A DNA stretch of 64,000 nt from Beaufortia kweichowensis (taxonomy: Eukaryota > Chordata > Actinopteri > Cypriniformes > Gastromyzontidae), in contig CM032817.1 in assembly GCA_019155185.1 (NCBI GenBank), forward strand, positions 11,444,534-11,508,533. Reading direction: 5' to 3'. This document shows positions 11,794 to 22,809 of this stretch, piece by piece (positions within the stretch are counted from its first letter, which is position 1; every line of letters begins with the position of its first letter). The position numbers were made by a program, and so were the translations under genes. Below the pieces are notes generated by a model. That model saw nothing but the letters and a program-made list of their open reading frames with translations. It made no database searches and had not been told where the DNA came from.

Positions 11794-12771
11794 CTATTCT
11801 GTAGGCTCCAATTGTTCCAAATTAAGCAGAACTGTGCTGTTTTCATAAATCAATCTGTGAATTTGAAATTTCACAAAATCTTTAGTCTGAGGCGGCAACC
11901 TCTGCAGGGAAGGGACCAAACTCAAGAGGAAGAGCTCATCCTCTGAGCGTGGAGGTGGCGCTGGAGCTACAGGACGGCTCCACAGTAATTTGAGGAGCTC
12001 CTGCTCCACCTCCGATGGCTGCTCCCTAGGCCTTCTCTGAGCTCTTCTTCTTGGTGGACCTGTATCAAAAGATAGCACATTATGTACAACGAGAAGGCAG
12101 AAAAAATTAAACTCATTCACAAACCGTCAGTGTGTGAGGCTATGAGTGTTTACTGTAAATTTAATATGCATGTAAACATGGTAATTTTTGCCTGTACACA
12201 CCTGTGGGTACAGCAGCAGATGTTGAAGGGCTGGCAGGGGAGAGGGGACCCAGGCTCACTGACATCAAAAGAACCAGTGGGCTCTGCAATGACAATATTA
12301 AATATTAATACAACATTACACACATTGCACATTACACCAGCCAGACTGAAATTAATTGAGCCTTTTCATCATAAAACAAATAAAATTACAATTATTTTAA
12401 ATTAAATTAAAAAACAAAAAAAGAAATATGCCCTGCTGTGTTGCTTCACTTGTCAACACACCTCCTGTCTCTGAGTGCCCTGCTGCTTCTGTCTCGCCCT
12501 GGTCCTCGGTGTGGTCGTACCCTGCGGCCCCATCCCCCTTCTCCATATTCCCGCTTGTCTAAAATACCAGCTTTAGAGAGTTAGTAGTCTCAATATGTAT
12601 ATATAGCTCAAATTGCGTAAAGAGCGTTGATTACAACTTACCAGATTGTCCGACCTCCTCACTCACTTTCCTCCAAGCAAGATCCTTTTTATTCCTGTTT
12701 CTGTAGAAATAAGACGAAGTGTCGTACAACTCCGGGAATCCACATACAGCCACGATCAGTTTGTCCTCCAT
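11794..12771 (-). pseudogene. Harbinger-associated MADF/Myb-like protein, probably internally deleted
   Basis: Harbinger elements need a second DNA-binding protein, and this is its candidate. Exon 1 (12771-12642) starts MEDKLIVAVCGFPELYD and continues NKKDLAWRKVSEEVGQS, the first half of a MADF domain, followed by a perfect GTAAGT donor. Candidate exons follow at 12558-12462 and 12283-12202, and the last (12059-11794) is Pro/Arg-rich then hydrophobic (VPSLQRLPPQTKDFVKFQIHR). The middle of MADF (the RWKSLRDxF-type block) is not found in the 80-bp gap after exon 1. The summed exon length (575 nt) is not a multiple of three. It is probably inactive. Confidence 0.65.
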
Positions 12772-13036
12772 TGTTGTTTCTGATTTCTGCCTCCGCTCGT
12801 AATCACGTCACTACTAGAGCAAGTTCCTGATTGGTTAACGCGGGCGCGGAATTCGCAGAAGTTTAGATTTTTCAACTCTATGCGCGTCAAACGCTCAATT
12901 CGCGCGAAACGCCTCATTCACGCCGCCTTATTCGCGCGAAACGCGCCACAGGATGTCTATTCGCATCTTTGCATTGACTTAACATGTAAATCACTCACTC
13001 TTAATGCTTCATTCGCCTTTGGTGTGAACGCAGCAA

Positions 13037-13485
13037 TAATGATTGCTTTATTGTCGATACGATCGGTGATGAGTAGAACAACCGGTCAAATCCCTTTTAA
13101 ACTTCTCACAGGGAGACAATTCCCTGGCCCAAGCGCAGCGTTGAAAATGAATGACATCACACCAATGATGTATAGACCATAGTATGGTAAACATACTGCT
13201 ATTGTCTAAGATCTCTTGAAAATAGATTATGTACAGGAAACAGAAGGATCCAGGTGGTACCACTGGACTTGCTGTATGTCCATGGATTCACCAGCCAGTA
13301 AACTTGGTGAGATAAAAGTGGCCCTGAAGGTACTTCAAAGCCAAAAGGGGGAGAGTAAACACACCAGCACGACACAGACATCACAGATATTACACATTCT
13401 GAACAAACCACAGAACAATACACATGCACTGGAAACGAGAACACAATTGACACACCACACACAGCTCACAAGACATTGTTGTTGA
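13037..13485 (+). pseudogene. pol: ERV integrase C-terminal part, right of Harbinger insertion
   Basis: The frame resumes as IALLSIRSV, then RTTGQIPFKLLTGRQFPGP, the typical 'P-x-LLTGR' segment at the end of a retroviral integrase core. Stops follow, then a frame (13216-13485) with WYHWTCCMS and polar residues that may be the integrase tail or linker to the next domain. Together with 9190-9360 it shows the transposon split one gene. Confidence 0.7.
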
Positions 13486-13574
13486 TAAACAAAACTTACA
13501 GAGACAGACAAACACTGATAGAAACAAACACTGATAGAAATTTGTGATTGTTGTGGTTTATATTGTGTTGATAT

Positions 13575-13990
13575 ATATACAGACAAGGAGACTTATTCAC
13601 CAGTCCACCCACAGAGACATTGGCACATTGTGTAAGTAAAGACTGTAAATTTGAAGCAGGTATTGCCAAATAATTCAGAAGAAGATTTGGGGTTGAAAAA
13701 GTAAGACAACAGCAAAAGGGGGTGGGAGAATGTGCATTAACTACTGAGGGCAACAGAATTTTTTTTCATTTGATCACAAAGAGTGTGCTACAGATCTGCC
13801 AACATATGACAATTTTACAAAGAGTATTCAATGTATGAGAAAGTGTTGTGAAGAAAAAGGTATCGAGACAATCTCAATCCCAAAAATAGGTTGTGGCAGA
13901 GACGAGCTGAACTGGGGAGAAGTTGAAGAGATTTTGCTAAAAGAATTTCAGGGCTCCGGAATAACAATAACTGTATATGAAGTGCCATAA
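13575..13990 (+). pseudogene. OARD1/TARG1-like macro domain embedded in the ERV
   Basis: This intronless block of about 138 codons resembles the ADP-ribosyl-hydrolase OARD1 (TARG1). The first part reads QGDLFTSPP, then LAHCVSKDCKFEAGIAK, then a stop at 13671-13673, then RRRFGVEK and RIFFHLITK. After a small frameshift near 13785 it continues DLPTYDNFTKS, PKIGCGRDELNW and ITITVYEVP, ending at 13988-13990. Residues matching the catalytic Lys (K84, in LITK) and Asp (D125, in GCG-x-D) of human TARG1 are still present. It lies about 90 bp after the integrase frame and shows no poly-A. The domain call is by eye. One stop and one frameshift make it non-functional. A processed host oard1 copy is the alternative. 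Confidence 0.72.
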
Positions 13991-14228
13991 ATGATAATCT
14001 GTTCACAGGAGAAGGACAGACGAGACAACATCAAGAGACATTGAACTGATGAATCAATGATAACATTCTTACTGTTTTTTATTGTGTTTTTTACTATTTT
14101 TCTTTACAGGTACAGGGGTTTTACAGTTAACAATTGTCTTACAAAAGTTTCTTTTAATGATTTAAGATTTTGAGTGTGATTTCAATAAGTTGTTGTATAC
14201 TTTTAAAATTTTAAGGTTTTATATATTT
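13991..14228 (+). other. Residual ERV sequence before LINE-A
   Basis: AT-rich tail with a polypyrimidine tract followed by TTTACAG/GTACAGG near 14110, resembling a splice acceptor. No env homology and no LTR are visible before the LINE begins. Confidence 0.4.
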
Positions 14229-16693
14229 CTTACCACCACCGCTACTCATAAATCAGGAAACCAACTAGACCTCATCTTCACACACAACTGCATCACCTCA
14301 AAACCTACTGTCCTACCCCTACACATCTCCGATCACTTCTTCATAACTTGCAACATACATCTCAGCTCTAACACACCCACATCTGTTTCATTCAGGCGCA
14401 ACCTCCGCTCTCTTTCCCCCAGCACACTTTCTGCTGAGGTATCATCCTCTCTCCCTTCCAACTTCTCATCCCTGGATACCAATACAGCCACGGACACCCT
14501 ATGTTCAACACTAACATCCTGTCTAGATAACCTCTGCCCTCTATCCTCCAGACAAGCTCGCGCCTCCCCTCCCTGCCCTTGGCTTTCGGACATCCTTAGG
14601 GATCATCGGACCAAACTCAGGGCTGCTGAAAGGAAATGGCGTAAGACGAAACACCTACCCGACCTCTGTGAGTACCAGTCACTACTTTCATCCTTCTCCG
14701 CTGCTGTCCACACAGCAAAGACATCTTATTACATCACAAAGTTCAGTCACACATCAGATTCTAAAGAACTTTCAAAACCTTTAGCACCCTCCTCTCTCCA
14801 CCTATCCCCCCCTGCCTCATTAGTATCAGCTGATGATTTTGCTAACTTTTTCATAAACAAAACATCCCTGATCAGCAGGCAGTTCTCAACTCCTCAAACC
14901 CCAGCACACACACAGGCTTCACCCAGCTCCACTTTTTCCACTTTAACGATGCTGAAGTTACCAAACTTCTCTCCTGCAACCCCACCACCTGCCCACTCGA
15001 CCCAATCCCCTCCCATCTGCTCCAATCCATCTCCAGCGCAGTCACTCAATCACTCACACACATTATTAACTCCTCACTCCTCTCTGGCACCTTTCCCACC
15101 ACCTTTAAGCAGGCCCGGGTCACCCTGCTGCTTAAAAAACACACTCTCAACCCTTCCCTCACCGATAGCTACAGACCTGTCTCTCTCCTCCCGTTCATCT
15201 CTAAGATACTGGAGCGAGCTGTTTTTAATCAGATCTCATCCTACCTCTCCCAGAATGACCTACTGGACAAACGACAGTCCGGTTTCAAGAGCAACCACTC
15301 CACAGAGACGGCACTTCTGTCAGTCACTGAGGCGCTGCGACTGGCAAAGGCCGAGTCCAAATCATCTGTTCTCATCCTGCTGGATCTTTCCGCCGCTTTT
15401 GACACAGTCAACCACCAGATCCTACTGACATCCCTCTCATCGCTAGGGATCACAGGTACCCCACTTCAATGGTTTAAATCCTACCTCTCAGACAGGTCCT
15501 TCAGGGTGTCATGGAATGGGAAGCTGTCTAAAGCCCATTCCTTGGCCACTGGCGTTCCTCAGGGATCTGTTCTTGCACCACTCCTCTTCTCCATCTACAC
15601 AACATCCCTGGGTCCCATCATTCAATCACATGGCTTTGATTACCACTGCTATGCTGATGACACCCAGATTTTCCTCTCCTTCCAGCCAGATGACCCCACA
15701 ATTACGTCCCGCATTGCAGCCTGCCTGAATGACATCTCATCTTGGATGACTGAACACCACCTTCAGCTAAACCTTGCCAAAACTGAACTCCTGGTACTTC
15801 CGGCCACACCGGCATTGCAACACAATCTCACAATTCAAATTGGCAACACAACCATTACACCATCTAAATCAGTTAGAAACCTTGGTGTAATCTTCAACGA
15901 CCAGCTGTCCTTTACCGAACACATCTCAAGGATATCACGGTCTTGTAGATATGCACTCTACAACATCAGGAAGATCAGGCCATATCTCACAGAGCTGCCC
16001 AACTGCTTGTCCAAGCCATGGTAATCTCCAGACTGGACTATTGCAATGCTCTTCTGGCTGGTCTTCCTGCACGAACAATCAAACCACTACAGATGATACA
16101 GAACGCTGCAGCAAGAATTGTCTTCCAGGAACCCAAAGAGCACATGTCATGCCACTCCTCATCTCTCCATTGGCTACTGGTGGCCCGTGATTAAATTCAA
16201 ATAATTAATGCTGGCCTTTAAAACCATCACAAACTCCGCACCCTCATACTTCAACTCGCTTCTACATACATACAACCCATCCAGAACCCTACGCTCAACC
16301 AATGAACGTCGACTGGTGGTACCATCACAGAAAAGCGCTAAATTTCTCTCTCGCTCCTTCTCCTTCTCCTTCTCTGTTCCCGGCTTGTGGAATAATCTCC
16401 CTAACTCAATCCGGTCTGCCACATCCCTCACCTCCTTTAAAAAACTACTAAAAACACACCTTTTCCACGAACACCTAACAGCATAAATAAAAAAAAAACT
16501 AAAAAAAAAAAAAAAAAACTTTTCCTTCCTCTACAGGTATTTATCTAGCACTGCACAACATTGTAAACTTACTAAAGCACTTCTTTGTACTATTGCTGCC
16601 GCTTTTGATGTATCGCTTCATTGTCTCCTAATATTTGTAAGTCACTTTGGATAAAAGCGTCAGCTAAATGCCTAAATGTAAATGTAAATGTAA
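14229..16693 (+). mobile_element. 5'-truncated L2-like LINE ('LINE-A')
   Basis: The element enters in the C-terminal part of the apurinic-like endonuclease (GNQLDLIFT, then SDHFF), runs through a full reverse transcriptase and ends with GTCAGCTAAATGCC and TAAATG repeats at about 16650-16693. Truncation at the 5' end is typical of target-primed reverse transcription. A second copy of its 3' end lies at 21893-22163 and a third at 1180-1722. Confidence 0.85.
14238..16486 (+). pseudogene. LINE-A endonuclease/reverse transcriptase pseudogene
   Basis: ORF2 of an L2/CR1-type non-LTR retrotransposon. One frame (14190-14945) carries the end of the endonuclease (LDLIFT, SDHFF) and linker. A frameshift near 14945 moves the RT to another frame: LLDLSAAFDTVNHQ (motif A), ATGVPQGSVLAP (motif B) and YHCYADDTQIFL (motif C, YADD intact, near 15646). 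A further frameshift near 16020 precedes the C-terminal AFKTITNSAPSY...NPSRTLRS segment. The RT catalytic Asp residues remain visible, but the reading frame is broken at least twice. Confidence 0.85.
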
Positions 16694-19170
16694 GTATGGC
16701 GCGATGCATGGAAAGAGAGCACCAACAAGTACAAACAGGCTCTAAAAACCACCAAATCCTCTTATTTCAGCAAGTTGATCCCAGAAAATCAAAATAACCC
16801 GCGATTTATCTTTAATACAATCGCAAAACTGATTGAAAACAAATCATTTGCAGAAAAAGATGCTAAACTACAGCACGATAGTAATACCTTTATGAAATGA
16901 TAAAATCGAGCAGATTAGGGACAATATTGCATCTAGACAGCCAGCCACCTCTATATCCCATAGTATCCTGTCCCGCATCATGCCAATAGTACAACTAGAA
17001 TTATTTAATGCTATTAAAATGGATGAGCTCACAAAAATAATAAATTCATCAAAATCATCATCCTGTATATTAGATCCCGTCCCCACAAAATTACTAAAAG
17101 AAGTTTTTCCTGCAGTTCCGGAACCAGTGCTCAATATTGTTAATTCATCCTTAGAATTAGGCTATGTTCCAGCAGCCTTTAAAATGGCAGTTATTAGGCC
17201 TCTCATTAAAAAACCTAATCTCCAACTTTAGACCAATCTCTAATCTCCCCTTTTTATCAAAAATACTGGAAAAGGTTTTGTCCAAACAATTATAGACATT
17301 TCTAGCGAAAAATAGTATTTATGAAAAATTTCAATCAGGATTCAGGCCTCATCACAGTACAGAAACAGCCATGCTCAGAGTGACAAATGACCTCCTTCTA
17401 GCATCAGATTGCGGTAAAACCTCTCTTCTTATATTACTCGACCTCAGTGCAGCTTTTGATACAATAGATCATACAATCCTACTTGATAGACTGGAAAACC
17501 TTGTTGGCATTAATGGTCAAGCCTTAGCCTGGTTCAAATCTTATTTAACCGATCGTTACAACTTTGTCTATGTTAACGAGGAAAAATCTTATTACTCTCA
17601 GGTAAAATACGGCGTACCACAGGGATCAGTTCTTGCTCCTATTGTTTTCGCACTATATATGCTTCCCCTCGGAGATATTATTAAGAAACATGACATCAAC
17701 TTCCACTGTTACGCTGACGATACCCAGCTTTATATTTCCTCAAAACCTGACAAAACCCACTGTTTTTCTAGTCTAATAGACTATCAGCGATATTACAAAA
17801 TGGATGGCAAACAACTTCCTTCTACTTAACTCCAACAAGACAGAGGTTTTGATTATTGAACCCAATAGCTCCAAACACGACACGATAGTCCACAACATCT
17901 CTATAGAAGGCTGCACCATTGTCCCTTCTTCCGCAGTCAAGAACCTAGGTGTGATTCTAGATAAGAACCTGTCTTTCGATGGTCACATTTCCAATGTGTG
18001 TCGAACCGCATTTTTTCACCTTAGAAATATGGTGCCAAAGATGCGCCACATGCTGTCTGTCTCGGATATAGAGAAGCTAATCCACGCATTTAGGACCTCC
18101 AGAATCGACTACTGTAACTCATTACTGGGGGGATGTCATGCAAAGCAAATAAAAAAGCTTCAACTGGTTCAAAATGCAGCTGCTAGAGTTATTACTAGAT
18201 CAAAAAAGTATGACCACATTAGTCCACTCCCAGCAACACTGCACTGGCTACCTGTAAAGTATCGCATACATTTCAAAATTTTGTTAATTACATACAAAGC
18301 CCTAAATGGCTTAGCACCTTTATACCTCCATGAACTATTATCAGCATACAATCCATCACGGACATTACGTTCACAAAATGACGGGCTGTTAATAGTTCCA
18401 AGAATAACAAAAAAATCTAAAGGTGGAAGATCCTTCTCCTACTTAGCACCAAAACTATGGCATGACCTTCCCAGTAAAGTCCGGGACTCAGACACACTCA
18501 AACAGGTTAAAACTAAACTAAAGACTTATCTCTTTAGCCTCGCATTCACATAATCTCAGATCCAACTCTCTAAGGCCGCAATAGTTAACTCAACCGGAAC
18601 CGGGCACACACACATAATACATACTGCATGTGATATCGCATATAACTGCTTACACTTACATATGAACGGCCGCTACACTAATGTTAGTCTGTTTTCTCTC
18701 TCTATCCCCCTCTCCTTTTCCGAGGTATCCTGAGGAGAGGAGGAATGAGTTCCAGCTGGCACGACACTGCCCCACCTGATGCCCATCCTAGAGCTGCTAA
18801 ATGACGACTACCCAGGACAACCTCCTTGCACCCTGCTAAATTAAAATCTACCACATTATACTTAACATATAACATTTTTATTCACTCTCTTTAAGTAAAT
18901 TTTCTGTACCTTATTATGTCTATATCTGTATCCTGTAAACTGCATAGCAAGTTATAGATGCGATCAATGGCAATTTGTGTCCTCTAGTTCGGACTGCACA
19001 TGCTACGGAATGCAACTATAACACGTCATGTCAGGGGTTTTTTTCTCTCTTAAAGAGTTTTTTTGAATCCCTGACCACTGACTGCTATCTGTCAGTACAT
19101 GTAAAGCTGCTTTGATACAATGACCTTTGTGAAAAAGCGCTATACAAATAAAATTGAATTGAATTGAATC
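16694..19170 (+). mobile_element. Second LINE ('LINE-B', L2/CR1-like), truncated, plus strand
   Basis: It begins within the linker region upstream of RT (CGCGATGCATGGAAAGAGAG) and ends with GCGCTATACAAATAAAATTG followed by GAATT repeats. The same family lies inverted at 22164-27840, and a 3' fragment at 21735-21890. The first base abuts the end of LINE-A. The 3' UTR holds a long unique-looking stretch shared by all three copies. Confidence 0.85.
16980..18553 (+). pseudogene. LINE-B reverse transcriptase pseudogene
   Basis: Frames 16980-17231, 17371-17829 and 17804-18553 together hold an RT: FKMAVIRPLIKKPN, LLDLSAAFDTIDHT (motif A), KYGVPQGSVLAP (motif B), NFHCYADDTQLYI (YADD). The C-terminal segment includes LLVPxI-like and RSFSYLAPKLWHDLP blocks. 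A deletion after KKPNLQL and frameshifts near 17780 break it. The catalytic motifs are complete. Confidence 0.85.
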
Positions 19171-19384
19171 ATTAGTGATAGTGATAATATTATGTGAAGT
19201 CTCTGATCACATAATGCTATATTCACAGAGTCTCACTGGTGAACATTTAGGACTCTTGTTATACTTCATAAGGTACATTTGTGAGTCTGTATGAAAGTGT
19301 GAGTCAAATACAAAAACTTAAATCTTGTGTGTGTGTTCATTTTTGTCTTTATGTTGGTGCGTTTTACTGCTCCTAACATTTTAC
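19171..19384. other. Unassigned spacer
   Basis: Short AT-rich sequence between the LINE-B 3' end and the kinase pseudogene. Nothing recognisable is present. Confidence 0.4.
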
Positions 19385-21423
19385 GAGATGGAAAAAATCC
19401 ACAAAAAGGTGAATAACCATGCACCATCTCGTATAGAATACAACCTAAATACCAGACGCTGGTTGACATGGTGTAGTATCTGGGCAAAAAGTAGCTCTCA
19501 GGTGGTTTGTATCGCACAGCTCCTGTAAGCAAGAAATTGAGTAATCGTGTTAACAGGTCACATGATCACAGGTTTTCACAGTCCAATATGTTACCAAAGA
19601 ACTCCAGCTTACCTTTATAGTTTTTGGAAGGGTAAACGTCTTTGGTTGCAAGCCTAAACGTCTTACAACCAACCCCGAAGTCGATCAGCTTTAGCTCCAA
19701 AGTTTCTGTGTTCACCAAGATGTTGCATTGATGGATGCTAGTATGAAATACGCCACACTTCAGGCAGTGGTCCAGTGCTCTTACTAACTGAACCCATAAG
19801 CGATGTGCTGTTTCTTCATTCAGACTGCCCTTTGTCAGTATTAAAGATAAGAAGGTCTTGCAGGGATGTGGGTACTCCATAACGATGGTGAGCTGTCCGG
19901 GACCCTCACACCAGTCATATATTTGTATGACGTTGGGGCTGATGGGAAGTGTTTCTAACTTGCGCATCAGTGCCACTTCTAAAGGAAGAGGTGAGAAAGA
20001 TCCAGGCTGGAAAAACACAGTTAACAAAACATTAGTTGACAGCTTTTTAGATAGAAAATTATACAGTATATAAATATAATATATTTGACAACTTACCATT
20101 GTTATATATTCATCCCCATGCTGTCGTGCATGCAGAAATTGAGATTATTTCTTCTGAGCACATTGAATCACCTGATAATCTGCATTTACTTTTATGATTT
20201 GATAATCTGTTAACTTTTTTAAAACGTACGTTTCTATCAACTCGACATAAATGTCTCCATAAATGGCACAGTATTTGTTGAAACAAGTACATTACCTTTT
20301 TGCCATCAGATTTACGGACTCCTTCATAAACTATGCCATAATGACCCTTCCAAGTAATTTGGACATGTTGTAGAAATACTTATTTAAGACAGGAATTGAA
20401 AAAACAAGAACAAATGATTAGGTTGCATATGCATATATATTTTCAAAAAATAAATGAAAGAAGAATTTAGTGTGATGTCTAACTAATCAACTCCAACATT
20501 GCTTTTTACTGTTTCTCATCAAAATATGTATTAATTAACAGAGCAATACAGCAGCATACACAGTGATGTACAGATAATGTGTAATAAAACAAGAAACAAA
20601 TGGATCCTTGTTGGTAAAACCTTCTATAAGAGTATTGATGACTTACCTAGATTTTCATTATCCTCCAGTTTGGGAATGGATTTGGCACCAGCCTTTGGTT
20701 TGTGATGGGTTGGACTGGTGTCAGTGAGTTTCTGAGAAGTTTTTGGGACGCTTTATTGCCTTCCACGCTGCCTGAAAGAATCTAGAAATGCTCTTCTTTC
20801 TTGAATTTGCAGATTTATCCAAAAGAAAAAAGAAAATTTCAAATTAAAGGAGGTTACAATGAATGTAATCATGGGTTATAATAAGTGAACTGTTATCAGT
20901 GCTGAATCTGTGTATCTTAAGTTTATTGTGCATTCATTTTTTCATCATTTGAAAAAGAATATGGAATGAACAAAAGAAACAAAGATTGTGACGAAACAGT
21001 TAAGAAACATATTCTGGGTTCAATTTTTTTAAAACAGGCTTTTATAAGACTGTTATCTATAGTTATATTTTATCTATAGAATATTACATTATTGCTTAAA
21101 CAAATGAGAAAACTGTCTAAAGCTAAATGCAATTTTTACTTCCAGGGTTTGACACAAATTTGTCATTCACTTAACGTAAGATATCAATATCTGCAATGAG
21201 CATCAAAAATCTTCAAGATATTGAAAATTACCTTACCTGATGTAAACAAAACCTTCTCACCATCCTCTTCTTGATTTACTCTAACACTGTTCATCAAGTT
21301 TCCTGACGAGGGTCCGGCTGATTGGACGTTGTCAGAAGTCAACACAGCGTTAGGCAGCACAAACTCCATCATTCGGACCTCTTCTCCTTTATTGCCTTTA
21401 GCGACAGTTAAAGATGAATACAT
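19385..21423 (-). pseudogene. PIM-like serine/threonine kinase pseudogene
   Basis: It resembles the greatly expanded PIM-like kinases of fish. Minus-strand pieces in order: first exon (21423 to about 21234) with MSFNSDIMYSSLTV and a donor; an exon near 20830-20647 (KKSISRFFQAAWKAIKRPKN) with a 1-nt frameshift and GTAAGT donor; the glycine-loop exon near 20380-20305 (GHYGIVYEGVRKSDGKK) with a frameshift in the loop; a short exon ending DEYITM near 20100; the main exon about 20003-19610 (LPLEVALMRKLETLP, DWCEGPGQLTIVMEYP, LIDFGVG); and the last exon from 19522 (YKPPESYFLPRYY, VWYLGCILYEMVHG). The HRD loop reads HTSIHQCN, so catalytic Asp and Lys are lost. DFG remains. Confidence 0.85.
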
Positions 21424-21561
21424 GATGTCGGAATTAAAGGACACGCTGTAAACTTTTTCTCACGGTGTGATTTTCTACAGACTGTAATCGCTTAGTATTA
21501 ACCACTTTCATTTGCTCTGACTAATGACAGTGAGCCTGTAAACGTTCCATGACGCAGTGGG

Positions 21562-21569
21562 TGACGTCA
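21562..21569. promoter_or_regulatory. Consensus cAMP-response element (TGACGTCA)
   Basis: A perfect palindromic CRE lies about 140 bp upstream of the kinase start codon on the minus strand. This is the expected place for a promoter element of the PIM-like copy. Function is inferred from position only. Confidence 0.4.
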
Positions 21570-21734
21570 TAATGGACTGTAGAACACACTCTCAATATGA
21601 TCAGCAGCAAAAATAAACAACTTGTAAAATAATTATTTTAACCTTTTTAATTTGGCAGAACAAAACTATATTAAACAACACTACATTGAACAACACCATA
21701 TTAAAAACTAAAAATAGAAGTAAAAGTATATATA

Positions 21735-21890
21735 TAGAGAGAGAAAACAGACTAACATTAGCGTAGCGGCCGTTCATATGTAAGTGTAAGCAGTTATATG
21801 CGATATCACATGCAGTAAGTAATATGTGTGTGTGCCCGGTTCCGGTTGAGTTAACTATTGCGGCCTTAGAGAGTTGGATCTGAGATTAAT
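21735..21890 (-). mobile_element. LINE-B 3' UTR fragment
   Basis: Reverse complement of 18541-18700 (the segment with AACTATTGCGGCC and GGCCGTTCATATG) and similar to 22690-22805. It is cut off where the LINE-A 3' fragment begins at 21893. Confidence 0.8.
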
Positions 21891-21892
21891 TC

Positions 21893-22163
21893 AATTCGTT
21901 CTGCCACATCCCTCACCTCCTTTAAAAAACTACTAAAAACACACCTTTTCCACGAACACCTAACAGCTTAAAAAAAAAACAAAAAAAAAACTTTTCCTTC
22001 CTCTACAGGTATTTATCTAGCACTGCACAACATTGTAAACTTACTAAAGCACTTCTTTGTACTATTGCTGCTGCTTTTGATGTATCGCTTCATTGTCTCC
22101 TAAATATTTGTAAGTCGCTTTGGATAAAAGCGTCAGCTAAATGCCTAAATGTAAATGTAAATG
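21893..22163 (+). mobile_element. LINE-A 3' end fragment
   Basis: Near-identical to 16409-16690: the SATSLTSFKKLLKTHLFHEH coding end, an A-rich patch, then the CTTTGGATAAAAGCGTCAGC tail and TAAATG repeats. It is severely 5' truncated. Confidence 0.85.
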
Positions 22164-22616
22164 TCAATTCAATTCAATTTTATTTGTATAGCGCTTTTCA
22201 CAAAGGACATTGTATCAAAGCAGCTTTACATGTAATGACATAGCAGTCAGTGGTCAGGGATTCAAAAACTCTTTAGGAGAGAAAAACCCCTGACATGGCG
22301 TGTTATAGGTGCAATCCGTAGCATGAGCAATCGGAATAGGGGACACAAATTGCCATTGATCGCATCCATAACTCACTATGCAGTTTACAGGATACAGATA
22401 CAGACATTATAAGATACAGAACTTCACTATAAGAGAGTTAATAAAAAAATGTTATATTGTTAAGTGTAATGTGGTAAATTTGATTTTAATGTAACAGGTG
22501 CGGAGGTTGTCCTGGGTAGTCGTCATGAAGCAGCACCAGGGTGGGCATCAGGTGGGGCAGTGTTGCGCCAGCTGGAACTCATTCCTCAGGATACCTTGGA
22601 GAAAGGGATAGGGGGG

Positions 22617-22619
<3 letters not shown>

Positions 22620-22647
<28 letters not shown>

Positions 22648-22660
22648 AGAGGAGGAGGGA
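22620..22660. repeat. (GA)n-rich microsatellite in LINE-B 3' UTR
   Basis: A purine-rich GA run within the 3' UTR of the minus LINE-B copy. The corresponding plus copy has only a short CTCTCT tract near 18698, so the run expanded after divergence. Confidence 0.6.
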
Positions 22661-22809
22661 GAGAAGGACAAAACAGAATTAGCGTGAGCAGCCATTCCTA
22701 TGTTGATTGTAAGCAGTTTTATGTGATATCACATGCAGTATGTATTATGTGTGTGTGCCCGGTTCCAGTTGAGGTTAACTATTGCGGCCTTAGAGAGTTG
22801 GGTCAAAGA

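Larger units (their letters stand above)
9361..13035. mobile_element. PIF/Harbinger DNA transposon inside ERV integrase
   Basis: The ends are inverted copies: TGCTGCGTTCACACCAAACG on the left, and TTTGGTGTGAACGCAGCA on the right. The flanking integrase frame can be followed across the gap, and a 3-bp target duplication is present (AAT, or TAA depending on where the end is set). Subterminal regions at about 9370-9490 and 12840-12970 are rich in short palindromic TTCGCG motifs. The element carries two convergent genes, a DDE nuclease on plus and a MADF/Myb-like DNA-binding protein on minus, the standard Harbinger layout. Confidence 0.88.
3372..14228 (+). mobile_element. Degenerate endogenous retrovirus, 5' LTR to beyond integrase
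   Basis: In order: 5' LTR (TG...CA), a tRNA-Trp type primer binding site, a long leader, gag with a coiled, charged N-terminus and a CCHC knuckle, protease DTGA, RT, RNase H, integrase and a macro domain. All frames are broken by stops and indels. Two coding blocks are missing: the RT YxDD region and the N-terminal half of integrase. A PIF/Harbinger transposon (9361-13035) sits inside integrase. No env and no 3' LTR are visible before LINE-A begins at about 14229. It is a fossil, not a functional provirus. Assignment within Retroviridae is uncertain: the tRNA-Trp primer is known from avian alpharetroviruses but also occurs elsewhere. Confidence 0.85.

Noticed and set aside
13575..13990. Functional host oard1 gene
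   Set aside because: No introns, an in-frame stop and a frameshift, and position directly after ERV integrase. It is kept as a relic domain instead.
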